Shown one piece after another: positions 22,817-27,661 of a stretch of 27,661 nt of DNA (positions within the stretch are counted from its first letter, which is position 1; every line of letters begins with the position of its first letter). The notes beneath the pieces are model-generated. The model was not told the DNA's origin. It ran no database searches and saw only the letters and a list, made by a program, of their open reading frames with translations. The position numbers and the translations under genes are program-made. The DNA is from Gamarada debralockiae (Eukaryota; Ascomycota; Leotiomycetes; Helotiales; Hyphodiscaceae): the NCBI GenBank assembly GCA_002803225.1, contig NXFV01001588.1, positions 1 to 27,661 on the forward strand, in the 5' to 3' direction.

Positions 22817-23281
22817 GCGACGGGTTTATGAGGGTTTGGTCTTAGCCGATGTGGATTCTCTGCTCTTTGGATTGGTGTTGACTCTCTGGTGTTTTTTCAT
22901 GGGTTTGCTTTGTACATGACGAGAATGAGTCTCTGCTCGTACTCTAAATGCTTTTGGGAGTTGCTCTGCTTGTTGTTTCCCCACTGCTGACTCTCAGGAT
23001 GCTTTGCAGGCCTTTTTTTTTGGGGGGGGGTGGCAGATGCGCTTTGCACACGGCATGAATCTTCGAATCACGAATTACTTCTCACACATTGAAGCTTCGA
23101 TTTTGAAATTTGGGTATGACCGAGGAAGTTCGCAAGTAACAGCTTCTGTGCATGCCGGGGGTCCCCCATAAAAGCCGTCAATTCTCCCCCAAGAAAGACT
23201 TCAAATCAAAATTACAAAACCAGAAACGAGTTGCTCCAGTGTTGGAAAGGCGGAGCGGAGTATGAGCATTTCCCTCTAGCC
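22817..23281. other. Intergenic region with homopolymer junction
   Basis: This is the 3' region of the hydrolase gene. It contains nine T then nine G in a row (23013-23030). No gene is seen. CCCATAAAAG near 23166 is a weak TATA-like site before the small ORF at 23282. Confidence 0.45.
23013..23030 (+). repeat. T9-G9 homopolymer junction
   Basis: Nine T are followed directly by nine G in non-coding sequence. This is prone to length variation and sequencing error. Confidence 0.9.
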
Positions 23282-23422
23282 ATGCACATCAAGTTCTGGG
23301 GAGTCACCGGCTTAAAAGCCATCATTCCTGTCACCGCTCTTATTGTCGTTGTCGGTACCTTTAGCGCCGTCAACGCTATTCTCGCGGCCGACTATACAGT
23401 GGTTAGGTTCTACCATGAATAA
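23282..23422 (+). CDS. Candidate 46-residue single-pass membrane protein
   Basis: An ATG opens 46 codons ending in TAA. Residues about 13-35 are strongly hydrophobic (AIIPVTALIVVVGTFSAVNAI), enough for one membrane span, with a short basic N-terminus and a C-terminal tail rich in Tyr and charged residues. Codons end mostly in C or T (GTC, ACC, GCC, CTC), as in the confident genes here, which favours real coding. The size resembles small mitochondrial or ER membrane subunits, but I recognise no family. Confidence 0.42.
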   Translation: MHIKFWGVTGLKAIIPVTALIVVVGTFSAVNAILAADYTVVRFYHE

Positions 23423-23600
23423 AGAGAGAATACGAATTTGTAGGCACATCAAAAGTCCTAGGCTCGTGTAACACTCCTTAACTTCCTGTACTTGTACGTA
23501 CTTGTTGGATCCACGACCCAACCACTCTTTGACTACTGGGTGCATTTGGTTTGTCCGTGCCGTGAGGAGGAGGTAGGCTACTACTGTTCTGGGCTCTGGC

Positions 23601-23946
23601 ATGGCAGAATCTATGCATACTCCTGGTTTCACAATTGTTGGAGGTAAGGCTGAAGGTGTTTCTGTAAGCCTCTTAACCCCCCCCTCTTCCCCTCTTCCCC
23701 TTCTTCCCTGGGTTTCTGCTCTCCCATTTGGCTTGATAAAAATACAATTACATAGGCCCGAACGTTGCTCACGTATCCTTCAGCGAAGGAAAGGCATCGA
23801 GGTCGCAAGTTGTGTGGGTGGAAGAAGAAGTTGAGTACGAGGTAGTCTTTCCAGATTGGGAGAGATTATATTTAAAGATCAATGGTATAAATTGCCAAGT
23901 GGCTAATTCTATAGACGTCGATCATCAATCTCGTTGCCGAGCCTAG
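23601..23946 (+). CDS. Possible two-exon small hypothetical gene
   Basis: Splicing a 112-nt intron (GTAAGG at 23644, pyrimidine-rich centre, CATAG ending 23755) joins MAESMHTPGFTIVGG to a 62-residue acidic exon. Its sequence includes SQVVWVEEEVEYEVVFPDWE, and it ends at 23946, for 77 residues in total. The phases match. Nothing else supports it and I know no homologue. Confidence 0.25.
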
Positions 23947-24810
23947 AGTATTTACTTCCGTTTTGACTAACAGGTTAGAATTGGGAATTAGAATATCCAA
24001 AATATAGCCAGTAACGTCCCTCCCTGGGTGGCGAGAAACCCACCGTGCCGAGAAAAACGCTGGGTACTTTGACTTTAAGCAACTCAAACTCTGTGCACAC
24101 ACTGATATTTCCCATAGTTTTGTATAACTCGTGTTCTGTGGCCCACTCTAGAGCCCTCCCACCTAGAAAATTGCGTTCACATCGTCGCCTTCGCGCCTGA
24201 TTTGCGGAAAGTCCCCTTTTATGGCGCAACAGGGTTCCTTTACCACAGCCCCACTATCGAGCTCTTACCATTCCTAATACTTATAAAAGGGTCTTAACTG
24301 AGTCTTAAAGCCTCACTATTATGCTAGGAAATTGTTATTAGCCTTGTGGCTGCTGTGGCACGCAAATTCATGCACGGTCGCCACGCGGGTACCTCTAATC
24401 AAAACGATCAAGCACCACCAGCGGGTGCACTAACTCATGCACTACTTTGAAAATTCAACCCTCAATAATTTTACAGTGCAAAGTCCAAATGAGCTATAAA
24501 ATACACCGGCTTGATCGTGAAGAATGCGCCTTCAAAATTTGCACCAAAAGTTTTCGATATAAATCATTCCTTAGAGAGTTGTGGTCGAGTCTTCTTTTTG
24601 AAGTGGTGCATGAGCTAGCGCACCCCCTGACGAACGAACTAATTGCTTAGTAATCATTTGACTTTCGGCGGAGCAGCATAGCTAACATGAGCACTAGCCT
24701 CAATTCAATGTCTTCTCCCAACTCAATAAACAACTTCGTAGTATGCGGACTCAGCGACTTAATGTTAACCGCGAACGCTTCCTTCCAGGCCCGTCGAATC
24801 TGATCGAATA
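23947..24810. promoter_or_regulatory. Upstream region of the NLR gene
   Basis: No gene is recognised. TATAAAAG (24282-24289) and TATAAAAT (24495-24502) are TATA-like sites about 520 and 310 bp upstream of the NLR start. A 67-codon frame at 24447-24650 has no known motif. Confidence 0.35.
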
Positions 24811-27207
24811 ATGCGTCTTTTGGAACGTAACAACGACGGCGAGTTCAGCCTAACCGAGGACTTCACCGACAATACACCCCGCTATGCCATACTTTCGCAC
24901 ACATGGGGAGTGGATACCGAGGAGGTCACCTTCAAAGACTTGATGGATAGTACTGGCAAGGGCAAGCTTGGCTATGACAAGATCCGATTTTGCGGAGAAC
25001 AGGCTAGGCGTGATGCCTTGCAATACTTTTGGGTGGATACATGTTGCATCGACAAATCAAATAATACCGAGCTCGCAGAGGCTATCAACTCCATGTTTCG
25101 CTGGTATCGTGATGCAGCTAAATGCTATGTCTACTTGTCAGATGTTCCAAGGAATGCATCTGACACTGATAACAAGTCCCACCAGCTGCCCTGGGAATCG
25201 GCATTTCGGAAAAGCAGATGGTTCACTCGGGGCTGGACTCTTCAAGAGCTCATTGCCCCGAAATCAGTCGAATTCTTCTCCAAAGACCAGGAGGAACTGG
25301 GCAACAAGACTTCTTTAGAGCAATATATTTGCGAGATAACAGGAATTCCTAATAAAGCACTTCAAGGAGTTCCACTCTCTAATTTCAGCGTTACCGAGCG
25401 AATGTCATGGGCAGAACGACGTGAGACTACTCGCAAAGAAGACCTGGCATACTCGCTGCTCGGCATTTTCGATGTCTATATGCCGCTTATCTACGGTGAA
25501 GGGAAAGAACATGCGTTCAAACGACTCCGAGAGGTGATTAATGAGCATTCAAAAGGTAGCACACAATTCTGGTTAACATTTTATCCTCTGTTAATGCTAG
25601 TGCTAACCGGCAAGCCAGGACTCGATTCGGATCTACTTCATCGCCTACCGTACGCTGTTGAGGCACCGTTCAATTCATATGCAAAGCAAGACTCATTCTC
25701 TTGCCTCCCGAATACCCGAGTTGTCATTCTTAAGGAGATATATAATTGGGTTGATAGCGAAGATGAGCGGTGTATCTTCTGGCTAAATGGCTTAGCTGGC
25801 ACTGGGAAATCGACAATTGCTCGGACCGTCGCCCGCAGATACTTTGAACAAAAGCGCCTCGGAGCTAGCTTCTTCTTCTCAAGAGGCGGTGGAGACGTTG
25901 GCCATGCTGGTAAGTTCTTCACAAGTACTGCCGTGCAGCTTACGTGTAACGTACAACCGCTTCAACGTTATATCTCCGAAGCTGTTATAGAGCAGATCAA
26001 TATTGCAACCCAGTCTCTCCGCGACCAGTGGCGCCAGCTCATCCTCCATCCATTTTCGAGATTGGACAAGCGTTTGGCTCCGTCTTCCTATCTGCTTATT
26101 ATCGATGCTCTTGATGAGTGTGAAAATGAGGACCATATTCGGACAATTCTGCAGCTCCTAGCTGAAGCTCGATCATTGACAACGGTACGACTTCGAGTCT
26201 TTTTGACGAGCAGACCTGAGATTCCAATTCGACACGGCATCTACCGTATCCCGCAAGCTGAACACCAGGATTTCGTACTTCACAATATACCGCTAACGAT
26301 TGTCAATCATGATATCTCTCTCTTCCTGGAATATAACTTGGGGATAATCGGGCAGGAGTGGGCTCTTGGAGCTGGCTGGCCAGGCAAGGAGGTTCTGAGG
26401 CAGCTGGTTCTGCATGCTAGTGGCCTCTTCATTTGGGCGGCAACGGCCTGTCGGTTTATCCGTGAAGGTAGACGTTTTGCACGCAAAAGACTGGATGTAA
26501 TTCTTAAGGGCAGTAGCAGCGCTGCCACAGCACCAGAAAAGCACCTTAACGAGATATACATTGCTGTCCTCAGACACTCCATATCTTCGGACTATACAGA
26601 CGAAGAGAAAGAGGAGCTAAGTGGCATATTAAGACATACGCTTGGAACTCTAGTAGTGTTACTCTCACCTCTTTCTGCCTTTTCATTGAGCACGCTATTG
26701 CATCTCCCACAGGAAGTTATTAATCAGACACTTGAAGATCTCCATGCAATTCTTGATATTCCACAGGACCAAACTCGACCGCTTCGTCTCCATCATCCCT
26801 CGTTCCGCGACTTCCTCCTCAAGCAAGATCGATGTGGGTACTTCTGGGTAGATGAGAAGCAGGCCCATCAGATATTAGCTAGTAGCTGTATACAGCTGAT
26901 GTCCGAGACACTCAAAAAGGACATCTGCGAAATACATGCTCCTGGTAGTCTAGCGACTCAAGTTAAGAGCAGTTGCATTGAGAAATTCCTTCCGCCAGAA
27001 GTTCAATATGCATGTCTATACTGGGTCCAACATCTGGAAAGGAGTGGCACTCAGCTTTACGATAACGACTATATTCATCAGTTCCTCCAAGAACGCTTCC
27101 TTCACTGGCTTGAGGCGCTTGGCTGGATAGGGAAGAGTTCCGAAGGGGTTCTCGCCGTATTATCCCTAGAAGCTCAAATTGTAGTAAGCCTTCCAAATAA
27201 CATTTAG
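24811..27207 (+). CDS. HET-NACHT NOD-like receptor, ORF closed before WD40 repeats
   Basis: An uninterrupted 798-codon frame. The N-terminal HET domain (about 24-165) shows RYAILSHTWG, FWVDTCCIDK, INSMFRWYRDA, CYVYLSDV and RGWTLQELIAP. A NACHT NTPase follows, with Walker A GLAGTGKS (327-334), Walker B-like LLIIDALDEC (about 428-437) and the SRPEIPI sensor region. A helical winged-helix-type part (about 560-790) is next. This is the order of fungal heterokaryon-incompatibility receptors of the HNWD type, where repeat binding triggers HET-mediated cell death. The frame ends at TAG (27205-27207), yet the same frame continues open after it through the linker and WD40 repeats. A GTAAGC donor at 27184, CTAAC at 27217 and TAG at 27239 would make a 56-nt intron, but splicing yields an immediate stop. 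The gene is therefore either a truncated receptor or a disabled full-length one. Confidence 0.9.
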   Translation: MRLLERNNDGEFSLTEDFTDNTPRYAILSHTWGVDTEEVTFKDLMDSTGKGKLGYDKIRFCGEQARRDALQYFWVDTCCIDKSNNTELAEAINSMFRWYRDAAKCYVYLSDVPRNASDTDNKSHQLPWESAFRKSRWFTRGWTLQELIAPKSVEFFSKDQEELGNKTSLEQYICEITGIPNKALQGVPLSNFSVTERMSWAERRETTRKEDLAYSLLGIFDVYMPLIYGEGKEHAFKRLREVINEHSKGSTQFWLTFYPLLMLVLTGKPGLDSDLLHRLPYAVEAPFNSYAKQDSFSCLPNTRVVILKEIYNWVDSEDERCIFWLNGLAGTGKSTIARTVARRYFEQKRLGASFFFSRGGGDVGHAGKFFTSTAVQLTCNVQPLQRYISEAVIEQINIATQSLRDQWRQLILHPFSRLDKRLAPSSYLLIIDALDECENEDHIRTILQLLAEARSLTTVRLRVFLTSRPEIPIRHGIYRIPQAEHQDFVLHNIPLTIVNHDISLFLEYNLGIIGQEWALGAGWPGKEVLRQLVLHASGLFIWAATACRFIREGRRFARKRLDVILKGSSSAATAPEKHLNEIYIAVLRHSISSDYTDEEKEELSGILRHTLGTLVVLLSPLSAFSLSTLLHLPQEVINQTLEDLHAILDIPQDQTRPLRLHHPSFRDFLLKQDRCGYFWVDEKQAHQILASSCIQLMSETLKKDICEIHAPGSLATQVKSSCIEKFLPPEVQYACLYWVQHLERSGTQLYDNDYIHQFLQERFLHWLEALGWIGKSSEGVLAVLSLEAQIVVSLPNNI

Positions 27208-27248
27208 GGGATCTGGCTAACCGGCAAAAAGGCTGATAGATCCCCTAA
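27204..27248 (+). repeat. Perfect 10-bp inverted repeat around the NLR stop codon
   Basis: TTAGGGGATC (27204-27213) and GATCCCCTAA (27239-27248) are exact inverted copies separated by 25 nt. The left arm contains the TAG stop and the right arm overlaps the acceptor of the intron-like segment. In RNA it could form a hairpin enclosing the stop codon. Confidence 0.85.
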
Positions 27249-27661
27249 TTTATACTCATTTATTCATGATGCCAAGCGATTTGTTTTATATAGTCGATCA
27301 ATAATCGAACAAACTCCCCTCCAATTATATTGCTCAGCCCTTGTATTTGCGCCGGAGAAGAGCATTGTTCGGAGACAGTTCGAGAAGGATATTCCACATT
27401 GGATCCAAACTAAGCCGAGAGCACCTGCTGGTTGGAACGCAGCGCTGCAGACGCTCGAGGGCCACTCGGCCACGGTCAACTCAGTAGCGTTCTCGCCAGA
27501 CGGCAAGCAGATCGTGTCCGGGTCTGGCGATAAGACAGTGCGGCTCTGGGACGCTGCGACTGGCGCAGCGCTGCAGACGCTTGAGGGCCACTCGAGCTGG
27601 GTCCAGTCAGTAGCCTTCTCTCCAGACGGCAAGCAGATCGTGTCCGGGTCTATCGATAGCA
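27208..27661 (+). pseudogene. WD40 portion of the NLR, in frame after the stop, runs off window
   Basis: There are 151 open codons in the same frame as the HET-NACHT ORF. First comes a linker common to this receptor family (YSFIHDAKRFVLYSRSIIEQ, then LYCSALVFAPEKSIVRRQFE). WD40 repeats then begin with LQTLEGHS, SVAFSPDGKQIVSGS and TVRLWDAATG. The second repeat is cut by the window edge. The segment is either the rest of the receptor, reached by readthrough, editing or a missed splice, or a pseudogene remnant. Its in-frame, undamaged state argues that any break is recent. Confidence 0.8.
27439..27661 (+). repeat. Near-identical 126-bp WD40 repeat units
   Basis: The first unit spans 27439-27564 and the second starts at 27565, giving a period of 126 bp or 42 residues. 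The units are almost identical except at a few positions: ATVN against SWVQ, and GSGDKT against GSIDS. They are GC-rich compared with the upstream ORF. This is the pattern of WD40 arrays kept uniform by recombination while binding-surface codons diverge. Confidence 0.85.

Noticed and set aside
23312..23632. 106-codon minus-strand ORF
   Set aside because: Antisense to the small membrane ORF and without recognisable motifs.
27205..27247. Mini transposon with TA target duplication (TA-GGGGATC...GATCCCC-TA)
   Set aside because: Removing it leaves a TAA stop and breaks the frame shared by the HET-NACHT and WD40 parts, so the uninserted state would be worse than the present one.
1..27661. tRNA genes, CRISPR arrays, complete transposons
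   Set aside because: No pol III A/B-box pair with a cloverleaf, no spaced repeats and no transposase or reverse transcriptase reading was seen on either strand.

Overview
The window is nuclear DNA of a filamentous ascomycete. The evidence is short spliceosomal introns of about 50-110 nt with GTAAGT-like donors, CTAAC-like branch points and YAG acceptors, a fungal Zn2Cys6 regulator, and a HET-NACHT-WD40 NOD-like receptor (NLR) gene. The F-box family, the dienelactone hydrolase and the repeat style of the NLR suggest Leotiomycetes (Helotiales-like). That placement rests on family resemblance recalled from memory, not on a search.

Layout. A three-exon PPIL4/Cyp6-type cyclophilin with an RRM lies on the minus strand (105-1599). 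About 3.3 kb without a confident gene follows; it holds a possible decayed minus-strand gene near 3180-4270. A three-exon Zn2Cys6 transcription factor is next (4936-6490). A 2.4 kb stretch with no recognised gene leads to a doubtful small broken gene (8971-9274, minus) and an F-box-family gene (9581-11124). The F-box gene carries an in-frame TAG at the position expected for a conserved Trp, plus a frame change. RPS24 (minus, 11850-12425) and an EFM3-type eEF2 lysine methyltransferase (plus, 12783-13898) share a 357-bp divergent promoter. A small secreted, probably GPI-anchored protein follows (14295-14741, minus). A 1768-codon two-exon gene (15861-21234, minus) encodes what looks like a fungal coilin homologue: ubiquitin-like N-terminus, basic nuclear signal, long acidic/Ser-rich disordered regions and a coilin-type Tudor-like segment. 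A dienelactone hydrolase family enzyme (21876-22816) is divergent from it. Two small candidate genes (23282-23422 and 23601-23946) come before the NLR, which begins at 24811 and runs off the right end.

How the genes fit together. Most of the window is conserved housekeeping content: RNA processing and nuclear bodies (Cyp6, coilin-like), translation (RPS24, EFM3), general metabolism (DLH) and transcription (Zn2Cys6). There is no biosynthetic cluster. The accessory parts are the F-box pseudogene and the NLR at the right edge. The NLR is the most interesting locus. Its HET-NACHT ORF is closed by a single TAG, but the same frame stays open for the remaining 151 codons of the window and encodes the linker and the first WD40 repeats. 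The TAG sits in a perfect 10-bp inverted repeat that overlaps a 56-nt intron-like segment whose splicing would also fail to restore frame.

All exon joins were worked out by hand from splice signals and reading frame. No transcript data or database searches were available.
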